This document shows positions 23,703-32,455 of a stretch of 64,000 bases of DNA, piece after piece. The DNA lies in assembly GCF_004363805.1 (NCBI RefSeq), contig NZ_SNZP01000015.1, positions 1 through 64,000 of the forward strand, given 5' to 3'. The notes under the pieces are model-generated. The model had not been told where the DNA came from and ran no database searches. It saw only the letters and a program-made list of their open reading frames with translations. How positions within the stretch are numbered: position 1 is the first letter of the stretch; every line of letters begins with the position of its first letter. The position numbers and the translations under genes are program-made. This DNA is from Paludibacterium purpuratum (GTDB taxonomy: Bacteria; Pseudomonadota; Gammaproteobacteria; Burkholderiales; Chromobacteriaceae).

Positions 23703-24026
23703 TTAGCCCAGCAGTGCCTCGGCACCGCTTTCCTGGGTTTCCATCTTGGCGCGTACAGCCTTGCGCAGGCTCTTGTACAGGTCAGGGTGGGTTTCTTTCA
23801 GGTATTCCACGATTTCGAAGTCTTCGCGGCGTACCTTGGATAGGTCGATCTGTTCGACATGAACCAAGCGCAGCAGCTCGCGCACAGGCTTGGGCATATT
23901 GCGGCCGCTCTCGTAGCGCGAACCGCCGGATTGAGTAACGCCGATGCGGCTCCAGAACTCTTGTTGGTTCAGGCCGAGCTTGCGACGGATTTCACGCGGA
24001 TTGGTGATTTTCTCGAACAGTTTCAT
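23703..24026 (-). CDS. Small HTH (XRE-like) DNA-binding protein
   Basis: 107 residues. The N-terminal HTH reads NPREIRRKLGLNQQEFWSRI, then GVTQSGGSRYESGRNMPKPV. This is a plant-phage-repressor-like fold with an unusual TQSGGSRYESGR recognition segment, conserved in many betaproteobacteria. The C-terminal part is helical and charged (EDFEIVEYLKETHPDLYKSL). Targets unknown. A 240-bp AT-rich region upstream separates it from the SRP RNA gene. Confidence 0.8.
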   Translation of the reverse strand: MKLFEKITNPREIRRKLGLNQQEFWSRIGVTQSGGSRYESGRNMPKPVRELLRLVHVEQIDLSKVRREDFEIVEYLKETHPDLYKSLRKAVRAKMETQESGAEALLG

Positions 24027-24269
24027 TTTGATGTCCTCTCATTGGCTATGCGAAATCGGCACTATTAGTTGTTCGGCATCGCCGACAATCTAACACTAGC
24101 AAAATATCTAAATTGGGTATCCCAAAACTTTGTAAAAAATTTGAAAGCTTGGGGCTAAGTAATTTTACGCAATGTTAGCTGATTCTAATTGTTAAGAACA
24201 ACGGGATTTTATGCCAATGTCGCATAGTCATAAGAAAATGACATAATTTGAAACAAAAGAGAGGGGAGG

Positions 24270-24368
24270 GGTGGCGAGCCTGACCCCCGGCACTTGCACG
24301 ATGCGGCTTTGGCTGCTTCCTTCCGGACCTGACCAGGTGAACCGCGATGCAATGCGGGGAGACCCGCC
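24270..24368 (-). ncRNA. ffs: 4.5S signal recognition particle RNA
   Basis: On the minus strand the window holds the invariant SRP RNA apical loop, GGTCAGGTCCGGAAGGAAGC followed by AGCC, flanked by complementary arms. The 5' GGCGGGTCTCC and 3' GGGGGTCAGGCTCGCC ends pair to close the long hairpin. Size of about 99 nt matches the short bacterial 4.5S RNA. It binds Ffh for co-translational membrane targeting. Ends are estimated to within a few bases. A pyrimidine-rich run with TTTTG lies just downstream and probably ends transcription. Confidence 0.95.
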
Positions 24369-24380
24369 ATAGAGGAACGA

Positions 24381-24409
24381 AGTATATCGATTCGGGTTTG
24401 GGCTGTCAC
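24381..24409 (-). promoter_or_regulatory. Promoter of ffs
   Basis: On the minus strand, GTGACA (24409-24404) and TATACT (24386-24381) are spaced by exactly 17 bp, ending 7-12 bases before the SRP RNA 5' end. This is a strong sigma70-type match fitting a highly expressed RNA gene. Confidence 0.75.
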
Positions 24410-24518
24410 GATCTTTTTCCGGGCCGGGATGCCTGCCATTGCCGTAGGCCCTGGATGATGCTTTGCTATTGGCTAAGCGCGATAAGCCGCCAAGCGGCAC
24501 CCACAACGAAAGCGAACC

Positions 24519-25685
24519 ATGCGAACTGTTTCCGAATCCCTGCTGGCCAGGCTGGTGGCCTTCGATACCACCAGTCGCCATTCCAACCTGGCATTGATCG
24601 ACTGGGTCCGGCAGTATCTGGACGACCTGGGCGTCGAGTGCCGGCTAACCTACAACGATGAACGCAACAAGGCCAATCTTTTCGCTCTGCTGGGCCCGGC
24701 CGATCGGCCGGCGCTGATTTTGTCAGGCCATAGCGATGTGGTGCCGGTGGATGGGCAGGCATGGTCGATGGCGCCATTCGAGTTGACGGCGCGCGACGGC
24801 CGCTTGTATGGGCGCGGCACGGCCGACATGAAGGGATTCATCGCCTGCGTGCTGGCATGGTTGCCTTCGGTGCTGGCCGCGCACGCCGAAGGGCGATTGC
24901 GGCAGCCGGTTGGACTGGCGCTTTCCTACGATGAGGAAATCGGCTGTCTGGGGGTGCCTCGCCTGGTATCCGATCTGATCGCGCGTGGCGTGCCGGTCGC
25001 CGGTTGTGTGATCGGCGAGCCCACGTCGATGAAGCCGGTGGTGGCGCATAAGGGCATTGCTCATTTTCGCTGCCGGGTTCTGGGTCGTTCGGTGCATTCC
25101 TCACTGACGCCGAAGGGCGTCAATGCCATCGAATACGCTGCGCGCCTGATCAGCCACATCCGCAAACTGGCCGATGCCGAGGCGCAGTTCGGCCGCGCGC
25201 GTCCACTGTACGATGTGCCGTTCGCCACCCTGCAGACCGGCACCATTCGTGGCGGAACCGTGGTCAATATTGTGCCGCGCGAGTGCGAATTCGTGTTCGA
25301 ATGCCGCTGGCTGCCTGGCGAGTCGTTGGCACGCTACGTCGATTCGGTGCGCGACTACGCCGCGTCGCTGGTGGAAGAAATGCGCAGACAGGCCCCCGAG
25401 GCCGACATCGAAATCGAGCAGTTGGTCGACTGTCCGCCGTTCGAATCGCCCGAGGACGGTCAGTTGATGGGCTATATCGACGAGTTGTGCCCCGGCGCGG
25501 CGCATCGGGCGGTGGCCTATACCACCGAGGCCGGCTGCTTCAGCGCCGCCGGCTTTGCCTGCGTGGTGCTTGGGCCGGGGTCGATCGAACAAGCGCACCG
25601 GCCTGACGAATATATCGAAATTGCCCAATTATCGGCATGTACCGAGTGGTTGAACGATTTGCGGGAAATTTTGTGTCGTTTGTAG
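24519..25685 (+). CDS. argE: Acetylornithine deacetylase
   Basis: 388 residues, M20-family dizinc peptidase. The metal and catalytic motifs are SGHSDVVPVDGQ (His, Asp), GRGTADMKGF (Asp), SYDEEIGCLG (Glu pair) and, near the end, the zinc His in IEQAHRPDEYIE. The dimerisation lid holds GRSVHSSLTPKGVNAIE. ArgE removes the acetyl group from N2-acetylornithine in arginine synthesis. It is separated from ffs by about 150 bp and transcribed away from it. Confidence 0.92.
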   Translation: MRTVSESLLARLVAFDTTSRHSNLALIDWVRQYLDDLGVECRLTYNDERNKANLFALLGPADRPALILSGHSDVVPVDGQAWSMAPFELTARDGRLYGRGTADMKGFIACVLAWLPSVLAAHAEGRLRQPVGLALSYDEEIGCLGVPRLVSDLIARGVPVAGCVIGEPTSMKPVVAHKGIAHFRCRVLGRSVHSSLTPKGVNAIEYAARLISHIRKLADAEAQFGRARPLYDVPFATLQTGTIRGGTVVNIVPRECEFVFECRWLPGESLARYVDSVRDYAASLVEEMRRQAPEADIEIEQLVDCPPFESPEDGQLMGYIDELCPGAAHRAVAYTTEAGCFSAAGFACVVLGPGSIEQAHRPDEYIEIAQLSACTEWLNDLREILCRL

Positions 25686-25926
25686 ATTGAATACAAAGAG
25701 TTTCTTTGCACCGCTCCAAAAAACCTGCAAAATCATCTTTGTCTGACAAGTATTCTCTTGCCAGTTATTTACCCTGGCGTTTGGCAAAAAATAGTTCGAA
25801 TGCAAGGCGCATAACGCAGCTGGCAGTTGTTCTGCGAGCCAAGGAGGTGCATAAGGACAGTGGTACCTGCGGCAAGGATGCAGGTGATGTAGTTTGGGCA
25901 CAAAGAGATAATTAGAGAAAAAATTC

Positions 25927-27303
25927 ATGAAACAAGAAACAGTCGCCGCGCCTGCGGCAACCCGCGATGGGTTTACTTCCAGTTTTGGCGTCTTGGCGGC
26001 AACGCTGGGCTCTGCGGTCGGTCTCGGCAATATCTGGAAATTCCCCTATCTGACCGGCACCAATGGCGGGGCCGGATTCCTGGTCGTCTATGTGCTGGCC
26101 ACATTGCTCGTCGGCCTGCCGGTGATGATCGCCGAGATCATGTTGGGCCGCAAAGCCAAGGCCAACGCCTATACCACCATGAAGACCCTGTCGCCTCGGG
26201 GCCAGCCGTGGTGGCTGATCAGCGTGGCCGGTGTGTTGTCGGCTTTTCTGATCATGGCCTTCTATTCCGAAGTGGCCGCCTGGGTGTTCGCCTATGTGTT
26301 CAAAGCCGCGGGTTCCGGCCTCTTGACCAGCGATCCCAAGGTTACCGAGGGCGTGTTCGGCCAATTGATCGGCGACCCGATGCAGTCGCTGATGTGGCAA
26401 TGGTTGGTGCTGGTGCTGATGGGCGGTATTTTGTTGCTCGGGGTCTCCAAGGGCATCGAGGCCGCCACCAAGAAACTGATGCCGGTTCTGTTCATTCTAC
26501 TGGTGGTGGTCGGCGTGCGTAGCTTGATGCTGCCGGGCGCGGCCCAGGGCCTGGCGTTCCTGTTCAAGCCGGACTTCAGCAAGATCACCGGCGCCGTGGT
26601 GTTGACCGCCGTCGGGCTGGCGTTCTTCAAACTGTCGATCGGCATGGGCACCATGATGACTTACGGCAGCTACTTCCGCGACGATCAGAACATCCCGCTG
26701 ACCGCTTTCCGCGTGATGTGCGCCGATCTGTTCGTCTCCATGCTGGCCGGTATCGCCATCTTCCCCGCGGTGTTCGCCTTCGGTTTCAAGCCCGCCGCCG
26801 GGCCGTCGCTGCTGTTCATTACCATTCCGGCCGTGTTCCACAACATGCCGTTCGGCCACGTGTTCATGTTCGCCTTCTTCGTGCTGACCGCCGTGGCGTC
26901 GATGGGCGCGATGCTATCGATTCTCGAAGTGCCGATCGCGCTGCTTAACGAACATTTCAAAATGAAGCGCGCTACCGCCACCTGGTTGTCGCTGGCGCTC
27001 TTGGCGTTGGTTGGTGCCACTTGCGCCTTGTCCAATAGCAGCATGGCCAACGTCAAACTGTTCGGCATGACGGCCTTCGATCTGTTCGACTTCGCGACTT
27101 CCAACATCATGATGCCGCTGGGCGGTATCGGCCTATGTCTGTTCGTGGGCTGGGTGTGGGGCAAGCAGCGCTTCGAGGCCGAATTGAGCAATCAAGGCGC
27201 ATTGCAAAATCAGGGGCTGCTGCGTGCCATCTTCACGGTGTTGCGCTGGGTGTCGCCGGTGCTGATCTTGATCGTCATGCTCAAGGGCTTGAACGTCTTC
27301 TAA
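25927..27303 (+). CDS. Sodium-dependent transporter, SNF (LeuT-like) family
   Basis: 458 residues with 11-12 predicted transmembrane helices. TM1 carries the unwound LeuT-type motif LGSAVGLGNIWKFPYLTGTN GGAGFL (written split), with substrate- and Na-coordinating residues. Other landmarks: TAVGLAFFKLSIGMGTMMTYGSY in TM6 and AIFPAVFAFGF. It probably imports an amino acid or similar solute with sodium. A 241-bp gap after argE with a small CCTGC/GCAGG hairpin (25870-25888 region) suggests its own promoter. A bidirectional terminator follows the stop. Confidence 0.92.
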   Translation: MKQETVAAPAATRDGFTSSFGVLAATLGSAVGLGNIWKFPYLTGTNGGAGFLVVYVLATLLVGLPVMIAEIMLGRKAKANAYTTMKTLSPRGQPWWLISVAGVLSAFLIMAFYSEVAAWVFAYVFKAAGSGLLTSDPKVTEGVFGQLIGDPMQSLMWQWLVLVLMGGILLLGVSKGIEAATKKLMPVLFILLVVVGVRSLMLPGAAQGLAFLFKPDFSKITGAVVLTAVGLAFFKLSIGMGTMMTYGSYFRDDQNIPLTAFRVMCADLFVSMLAGIAIFPAVFAFGFKPAAGPSLLFITIPAVFHNMPFGHVFMFAFFVLTAVASMGAMLSILEVPIALLNEHFKMKRATATWLSLALLALVGATCALSNSSMANVKLFGMTAFDLFDFATSNIMMPLGGIGLCLFVGWVWGKQRFEAELSNQGALQNQGLLRAIFTVLRWVSPVLILIVMLKGLNVF

Positions 27304-27326
27304 AATCGTGTGCAATGAACGATAAG

Positions 27327-27353
27327 AAAAAGGCAGCCAGTGGCTGCCTTTTT
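27327..27353. terminator. Bidirectional Rho-independent terminator
   Basis: AAAAAGGCAGCCA/TGGCTGCCTTTTT stem lies after the SNF transporter and overlaps the last codon of the convergent membrane-protein gene. A-tract and T-tract allow use from both strands. Confidence 0.85.
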
Positions 27354-27652
27354 CATTTGGGTGCTTCGCCGCTGGGCGAGTCGGGGTCGCCCACGCTGGC
27401 CTCGGCATGCTGCATCGGGCAGAAGCCGTTGACGTCGGCGGCGGGCTTCTCCAGCAGAAAGACAACGGCGGTATTGAGTGCGCCGAATGCCCAGGCCGCC
27501 AACAAGAAGAAGGTATAGGCCGCGCGTTTGTCACTGAATAGCTGTGTGCCGTGTAGCCTGAGCTCGTAGGGGTCGAACAGCGCGAAGAACGTCACCGAGG
27601 CCAGGCAGGCGATGACGAAGGATGGCCAGAACAGCAATATGAGTTTACGCAC
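27353..27652 (-). CDS. Small two-TM membrane protein
   Basis: 99 residues. Two hydrophobic helices (ILLFWPSFVIACLASVTFF and TFFLLAAWAFGALNTAVVFL) flank a short charged loop with DPYELRLHG. The C-terminal tail is soluble, acidic and has one Cys (NGFCPMQHAEASVGD). I recognise it as a conserved proteobacterial small membrane protein but not by function. Monocistronic; the stop codon is inside the shared terminator. Confidence 0.65.
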   Translation of the reverse strand: MRKLILLFWPSFVIACLASVTFFALFDPYELRLHGTQLFSDKRAAYTFFLLAAWAFGALNTAVVFLLEKPAADVNGFCPMQHAEASVGDPDSPSGEAPK

Positions 27653-27788
27653 GAGGTCTCTCCTTGACTTGTTATGTTTTCCAGCTTAGGAGGGACGTAC
27701 CGGGAACGCAATATGTCTTTATTGCGTTTGTCATTTAATTATTTTATATAAAATTCTTTTGGAATTTTTTATGTGACGACCGAGAGGG

Positions 27789-27819
27789 GCGGCATGCCAC
27801 GTCATCGGTGGCATGCCGC
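27789..27819. terminator. 12-bp hairpin downstream of the aminotransferase gene
   Basis: GCGGCATGCCAC/GTGGCATGCCGC with a 7-nt loop starts about a dozen bases past the aminotransferase stop codon. There is no immediate T-run on the minus strand, so a terminator or mRNA-stabilising hairpin. Confidence 0.55.
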
Positions 27820-27830
27820 GAGTGTGCTGC

Positions 27831-29024
27831 TTAGCTCAGCGCCTTTTCGATGCGCGCCAGTGCTTTTTCCAGGTTGCCCATGCTGGTGGCGAAACTAATA
27901 CGGAAGTAGCCTTCCGCGCCGAAGGCCGAACCCGGCACCACGGCAACGTCTTGCGTTTCCAGTAGGTAGCCGCCGAGCGCCATATCGGTCGCCTCGCCGA
28001 TCTTACCTTCGGCGTGCAGGTGTGCGATGGCTGCGCGCGCGTCGACGAAGGCGTAGAACGCCCCGCCGGCCGGCAAGCATTTCAGGCCACGGATACGGTT
28101 GAAATAGTCGACGACGTACACATGGCGTTGATTGAACGCTTCCAGCATCGGCGCGATGCAACCCTGATCGCCGTTGAGCGCCGCCTCGGCCGCAACCTGC
28201 GAGATCGAAGTCGGGTTGGAGGTCGATTGCGATTGGATATTCTCCATGGCTTTGATCAGCCATTCCGGCCCGCCGGCGTAGCCGATACGCCAACCGGTCA
28301 TCGAGTAAGCCTTGGAAACGCCGTTGAGCAAGATGGTGCGTTCTTTCAGCTCGGGCGCGGCGTTGAGGATGTTATAGAAACGCGTGTCGCCCAGCAGTAC
28401 ATGTTCGTACATGTCGTCCGAGGCGATCATCACCTGCGGGTGGCGCTTGAGGACTTCGGCCAGTGCGGTCAGTTCTTCCAGCGTGTAGACCGCGCCGGTC
28501 GGGTTGGACGGGCTATTGAGCACCAAGAGCTTGGTTTTCGGCGTGATGGCGGCTTCCAGTTGCGCGGCGCTCAGTTTGAAACCTTGCTCGATACCACAGC
28601 TCACCACCACCGGCGTACCTTCGGCCAACAGCACGATGTCCGGGTAGGAGACCCAGTACGGCGCGGGAATCACCACTTCGTCACCCGGCCCGATCAGTGC
28701 CATGCACAGGTTGAAGAAGCTCTGCTTGCCGCCGACCGAAACCAAGATCTGCTTGGCGCTGTACTCGACGCCGTTGTCGCGTTTGAATTTATTGATCGCC
28801 GCTTGTTTCAGACTTGGCGTGCCCGCCACCGGGGTGTATTTGGTGAAGCCTTTGTTGATGGCATCGATCGCGGCGGCCTTGATGTGCGCCGGGGTGTCGA
28901 AGTCAGGCTCGCCGGCGGCGAGTGCGATCACGTCGCGGCCCTCGGCCTTGAGTTTTTGCGCCTTGGCGGTAATGGCGAGTGTCGGGGATTCCTTGATGGC
29001 GAGAACACGCTTGGACAGTTCCAC
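27831..29024 (-). CDS. Class I PLP aminotransferase (aspartate aminotransferase type)
   Basis: 397 residues, fold type I subgroup I-beta/gamma. Landmarks: AAGEPDFDTPAHI, KYTPVAGTPSLK, the PAPYWVSYPD Tyr, NSPSNPTGAVYT with the PLP-interacting Asn, and the Schiff-base lysine in NGVSKAYSMTGWRIGY (about residue 240). The final FRISFATSMGNLEKAL holds the substrate Arg. The resemblance is to thermophile/rhizobial-type AspC (AatA), often also accepting prephenate. Substrate range cannot be settled from sequence. Monocistronic, with a hairpin downstream. Confidence 0.9.
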   Translation of the reverse strand: MELSKRVLAIKESPTLAITAKAQKLKAEGRDVIALAAGEPDFDTPAHIKAAAIDAINKGFTKYTPVAGTPSLKQAAINKFKRDNGVEYSAKQILVSVGGKQSFFNLCMALIGPGDEVVIPAPYWVSYPDIVLLAEGTPVVVSCGIEQGFKLSAAQLEAAITPKTKLLVLNSPSNPTGAVYTLEELTALAEVLKRHPQVMIASDDMYEHVLLGDTRFYNILNAAPELKERTILLNGVSKAYSMTGWRIGYAGGPEWLIKAMENIQSQSTSNPTSISQVAAEAALNGDQGCIAPMLEAFNQRHVYVVDYFNRIRGLKCLPAGGAFYAFVDARAAIAHLHAEGKIGEATDMALGGYLLETQDVAVVPGSAFGAEGYFRISFATSMGNLEKALARIEKALS

Positions 29025-29126
29025 TTTACTTTCCTTGGGTCTGGTCGTGAGGTAAAAAATGCGATGGCTAACGCGTCGATCATACCGCCAAGCCAGGCCG
29101 CGAGCTAGGGTCGCGCCTGGATGGTT

Positions 29127-29636
29127 TTAGCTGAAGAGGGTGCGTGCGCCGTCGAAGCGGGCGGAGAAGTAGCGGTTATCCAGCCGGTCGATGCGAATCA
29201 CGCTATTGCTATGCGGGGCGTGCACGAACTTGCCGTCGCCGATATAGATGCCCATGTGCGAGTAGGGGCGGTTTAAGGTGTTGAAGAACACCAAGTCGCC
29301 CACCCGCAGCGATGAAGTGTCGATCGGTCGAGACAGGTTGGCGATTTGCGCGGCGTTATGCGGCAGTTTGAGGCCGACCGCGTTGAGATAGATATAGCTG
29401 ACCATACCGCTGCAATCGAGCCCGGCGGCCGGATTGCTGCCGCCGAACTGATAGCCGACGTCCAGCAGGCTCAAGGTGTACATCAGGATCTCGCGCCCGG
29501 CGCCCTCGGCTTCCAGATGCGATAGCTGATACTGCTGCCCGCCCGCCTGTGGCCGCGGCCGCTGCTTGAGCGGCGGGGCGCTGCTGCATGCGGCCAGCAG
29601 CAGGATCAGCAAAGTTGAGCAGAGGCGGCGCATCAT
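29127..29636 (-). CDS. NlpC/P60 lipoprotein peptidase
   Basis: 169 residues. A lipobox (LLILLLAACSS, Cys17) marks a lipoprotein. The NlpC/P60 catalytic set is complete: Cys in GLDCSGMVSYIY, His in YSHMGIYIGDGKFVHAP, followed by a polar third residue. It should cleave D-gamma-glutamyl-diaminopimelate bonds in peptidoglycan at the outer-membrane inner face or periplasm. It overlaps uup by 4 bp on the same strand, an unusual partner for it. Confidence 0.9.
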   Translation of the reverse strand: MMRRLCSTLLILLLAACSSAPPLKQRPRPQAGGQQYQLSHLEAEGAGREILMYTLSLLDVGYQFGGSNPAAGLDCSGMVSYIYLNAVGLKLPHNAAQIANLSRPIDTSSLRVGDLVFFNTLNRPYSHMGIYIGDGKFVHAPHSNSVIRIDRLDNRYFSARFDGARTLFS

Positions 29637-31546
29637 TTCAGTTTGGCTTCCAGTTCTTCCCAGCGGGCCAGTTTCTCCAGTAGCAGCCCTTCGATTTCCT
29701 CGATGCGCGCCTGCCAGGCGCGCGCGTCGCTCGGGGTGTCGCGATAACAGTTGGGGTCGAGCAGCTTCTGATTGAGCGCCTGCTGTTCGGCTTCCAGCTT
29801 TTCCAGTAAATCCGGTAATTCGGCCAACTCCCGGTTCTCATTGTAGGACAGCTTGGCTTTTCCGGCTTTGGGCTTTTCCTGCTTGGCTTGGGGCTGGACC
29901 GAGGCCTGTGTGCGCCCGGGGGCGGGTGCTTGCAAACTGGCCATGCGATCCTTGGTGTCGAGCCAATCCTGGTAGCCGCCCGGGGCTTCCTCCAGTCGGC
30001 CGTCGCCTTCGAAGGCGATGACCTGGGTCACGACGTTGTCGAGAAAGGCACGGTCGTGGCTGACCAGGAAGACCGTGCCATCGTAATTCGCCAGCAGTTC
30101 CTCCAGCAGTTCCAGGGTGTCGATGTCCAGGTCGTTGGTCGGCTCGTCGAGCACCAGGACATTGGCCGGCCGCGTGAACAGCCGCGCCAGCAGCAAGCGG
30201 TTGCGCTCGCCGCCCGAGAGCGAGTGTACCGGGCTGCGCGCACGCGCCGGGGCGAACAGGAAATCCTCCAGGTAGCTCATGACATGCTTGCGAGTGCCGC
30301 CGATGTCGAGGAATTCGTTGCCCTGGCTGATGATGTCGACGACGGAGGCGTTTTCGTCCAGTTGTTCGCGGAATTGGTCGAAATAGGCGATCTGAAGGCC
30401 GGTGCCGCGGCGCACGCTGCCGCTGTCGGGTTCGAGTTCCCCCAGGATCAATTTGAGTAGCGTAGTCTTGCCGATACCGTTGGGACCGATCAAACCGATC
30501 TTGTCGCCGCGCAGAATGCGGGTGGTGAAACGATCGATCAGCGTTTTGCCGGCAAACCCCTTGTTGACTTGCTCCAATTCCGCCACCAGCTTGCCGGAAC
30601 GTTCGCCGCTGGCGAGTTGGAAGTTGACCTGGCCGACGCGTTCGCGCCGCGCCGCGCGCTGTCGACGCAGTTCCTCCAGTCGGCGCACCCGGCCCATATT
30701 GCGCGTCCTGCGCGCCTCGATGCCCTTGCGGATCCAGACTTCCTCTTGGGCGTGGAACTTGTCGAATACCCGGTTCTGCTCCTCTTCGGCGGCCAGTTCC
30801 TCGGCTTTGGTGCCCAGGTAGGCGGCGAACGAGCCGGGATAGCTGCGCAAAATCCCGCGGTCGAGCTCGACGATGCGGGTGACGGTGTTGTCCAGGAAGC
30901 GGCGGTCGTGAGTGATCAGCAAAACGCTGCCGCCATAGGACTTCAGCAAATCTTCCAGCCAGACGATGGCATCGACGTCGAGGTGGTTGGTCGGTTCGTC
31001 CAATAGCAGTACGTCCGGGCGGGCGCAAAGGGCGCGAGCCAGTGCCACGCGTTTTTTCCAGCCGCCGGACAGCTCGCCGATGCGCTTGTCGGCCGGCAAG
31101 CGCAAGTGGCCGAGCGCGGCGCTGATCTGCGCGTCGAACTGCCAGCCGCCAAGCGCTTCCAGCTTGTGCTGGATCGGCGCCATCTCCGCCAGTAGCGCAT
31201 CATGGTCGGCCTCCGGCCGCTCCAGGGCGGAGGTCAGGCGGTGGTAGTCGGTCAGTAGTTGCTTGAGTTCGCCCAGTCCCTCGGCCACGGCCTCGAACAC
31301 CGTGTGTTCCGCATCGAGCGCCGGCTCCTGCGGCACATAGGCGACCGAGATGTCGCCCTTGATGTTGATGCGCCCGTCGTCGAGCCGGGTCGTGCCGGCG
31401 ATGGCCTTGAGCAGTGAGGATTTGCCGGCGCCGTTGCGTCCGATCAGTCCGACGATTTCGCCGGGCTCGAGGGAGAAGTCGACGTGATCCAGCAGTGCGT
31501 GGTGGCCGTAGGCCAGGCAGGCCTTTTCGACGGTGATGAGTGCCAT
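29633..31546 (-). CDS. uup: ABC-F ATPase Uup
   Basis: 637 residues. Two ABC domains in tandem: Walker A GRNGAGKSSLLKAI and GPNGIGKTTLLKLI, signatures LSGGWKKRVALARAL and LSGGERNRLLLARL, Walker B LLLDEPTNHLDVDA and VLDEPTNDLDIDT. The inter-domain linker is Arg/Lys-rich, and a C-terminal coiled coil (from about residue 560) is the DNA-binding extension typical of Uup. No transmembrane domain. Uup-type ABC-F proteins act on the ribosome and affect transposon excision. Confidence 0.94.
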   Translation of the reverse strand: MALITVEKACLAYGHHALLDHVDFSLEPGEIVGLIGRNGAGKSSLLKAIAGTTRLDDGRINIKGDISVAYVPQEPALDAEHTVFEAVAEGLGELKQLLTDYHRLTSALERPEADHDALLAEMAPIQHKLEALGGWQFDAQISAALGHLRLPADKRIGELSGGWKKRVALARALCARPDVLLLDEPTNHLDVDAIVWLEDLLKSYGGSVLLITHDRRFLDNTVTRIVELDRGILRSYPGSFAAYLGTKAEELAAEEEQNRVFDKFHAQEEVWIRKGIEARRTRNMGRVRRLEELRRQRAARRERVGQVNFQLASGERSGKLVAELEQVNKGFAGKTLIDRFTTRILRGDKIGLIGPNGIGKTTLLKLILGELEPDSGSVRRGTGLQIAYFDQFREQLDENASVVDIISQGNEFLDIGGTRKHVMSYLEDFLFAPARARSPVHSLSGGERNRLLLARLFTRPANVLVLDEPTNDLDIDTLELLEELLANYDGTVFLVSHDRAFLDNVVTQVIAFEGDGRLEEAPGGYQDWLDTKDRMASLQAPAPGRTQASVQPQAKQEKPKAGKAKLSYNENRELAELPDLLEKLEAEQQALNQKLLDPNCYRDTPSDARAWQARIEEIEGLLLEKLARWEELEAKLK

Positions 31547-31588
31547 GGTGTGTCTATACGGGTAGGAGAAAATCGACGGGTATTGTAG

Positions 31589-31614
31589 CGTGCATTCGCC
31601 GAAGGCAATGCACG
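31589..31614. repeat. Inverted repeat between uup and the next gene
   Basis: CGTGCATT-c-GCC, loop GAA, GGC-AATGCACG makes an 11-bp stem with one bulged base, midway between the divergent uup and 31665 genes. It could be an operator or a 5'-UTR hairpin. Confidence 0.45.
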
Positions 31615-31664
31615 AATATGCGATACAATGCTGCCCTGGTCAAAAACAGTAGAAGGACGACTCC

Positions 31665-32021
31665 ATGTTTTTTGTCGATCGCTCCGTGGCGGTAATCAAG
31701 CCCAAACAACCGTTCCATCAATGGCTTCATGCGCTGCCGGACAATGACCTCGATCTGACGCTCGATACGCTGCGCAGTAACTGCAACGCCATTCTTTTGC
31801 CTGATTTCGACGAGCCTGAAAAGTGCGTGGCTTATCTGGACGAAATCTACGAGCAACTGTTCAAGATGGAGTTGGCGGGTTGGTGCGAAGATACCGCGCT
31901 TTGGCCGCAAGATATGTCGCTCAAGGCGTTCTGGGAATGGTTCGACGTCGAAATCCACTCCCAGGTGTTCGACAGCGTCGAGGGCGATATCACCAACCGT
32001 CCGGCCGGCGAGACCGAATGA
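31665..32021 (+). CDS. Conserved hypothetical protein (118 aa)
   Basis: 118 residues, cytosolic, acidic, Trp-rich: FHQWLHALPDNDLDLTLDTL, then LLPDFDEPEKCVAYLDEIYEQLF, and PQDMSLKAFWEWFDVEIHSQV. I recognise this as a small protein conserved among betaproteobacteria, but with no assigned function. The Shine-Dalgarno AGAAGGACGA is good. Its stop overlaps the start of the next gene (ATGA), so it heads the run leading to folC-SPOR-cvpA. Confidence 0.75.
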   Translation: MFFVDRSVAVIKPKQPFHQWLHALPDNDLDLTLDTLRSNCNAILLPDFDEPEKCVAYLDEIYEQLFKMELAGWCEDTALWPQDMSLKAFWEWFDVEIHSQVFDSVEGDITNRPAGETE

Positions 32022-32455
32022 CCGGGCGACGCGTCGCGTTGGAATCGGCGGCGGATTTTACCGTGCCGCTACGTCGGTCGCGCTGGTGGCTGGCCGTGAT
32101 CGCCGGTTGCTCGCTGGCGTTCTGGGTATGCTGGCCCGATGCCGCGCCGCTGTGGTGGCTGATACCGCTGCCTGGCCTGCTCTGGTGCCTCTGGCGCGAG
32201 GCGGGCGACCTCGAGGCGCTCGAAGTGCGCGGCGGCGAACGGTTGGCTGTCCGCCAAGGCGGCGAATGGACCGACGTCGAGCTGTGCGACAGCAGCGTGG
32301 CGCTGCCCGGATTGATTGTGCTCCACTATCGGCAGGCAGGCCGGCGCCGACATTGCGTGCTGCTGGCCGATTCCGCGTCGAGCGACGCATTGCGTCGCCT
32401 GCGGATGTTCATTCGCTGGCGCGTTCATGCGCCGGTGTTCCAGGGATCCCGATGA
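32018..32455 (+). CDS. YgfX-like small membrane protein
   Basis: 145 residues from ATG 32018. After an N-terminal basic stretch a Trp-rich hydrophobic hairpin follows (RWWLAVIAGCSLAFWVCWPD and PLWWLIPLPGLLWCLW). The cytosolic C-terminus has LPGLIVLHYRQAGRRRHCVLLADSASSDALRRLRMFIRW. This matches the YgfX (CptA-like, PF07254) outline with a P-x-LIVL strand and a DS...RRLR ending. In E. coli YgfX partners SdhE; no sdhE is adjacent here. Overlaps by 4 bp at both ends. Confidence 0.6.
   Translation: MTGRRVALESAADFTVPLRRSRWWLAVIAGCSLAFWVCWPDAAPLWWLIPLPGLLWCLWREAGDLEALEVRGGERLAVRQGGEWTDVELCDSSVALPGLIVLHYRQAGRRRHCVLLADSASSDALRRLRMFIRWRVHAPVFQGSR

Noticed and set aside
25847-25915. 22-codon frame with AAGGAGGTG before the SNF transporter
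   Set aside because: The GTG is part of the SD-like string itself, leaving no spacing; no conservation signal can be judged from one genome.
25686-25926. Glycine or amino-acid riboswitch before the SNF transporter
   Set aside because: Only a simple CCTGC/GCAGG hairpin is present; the conserved glycine-aptamer core is absent.
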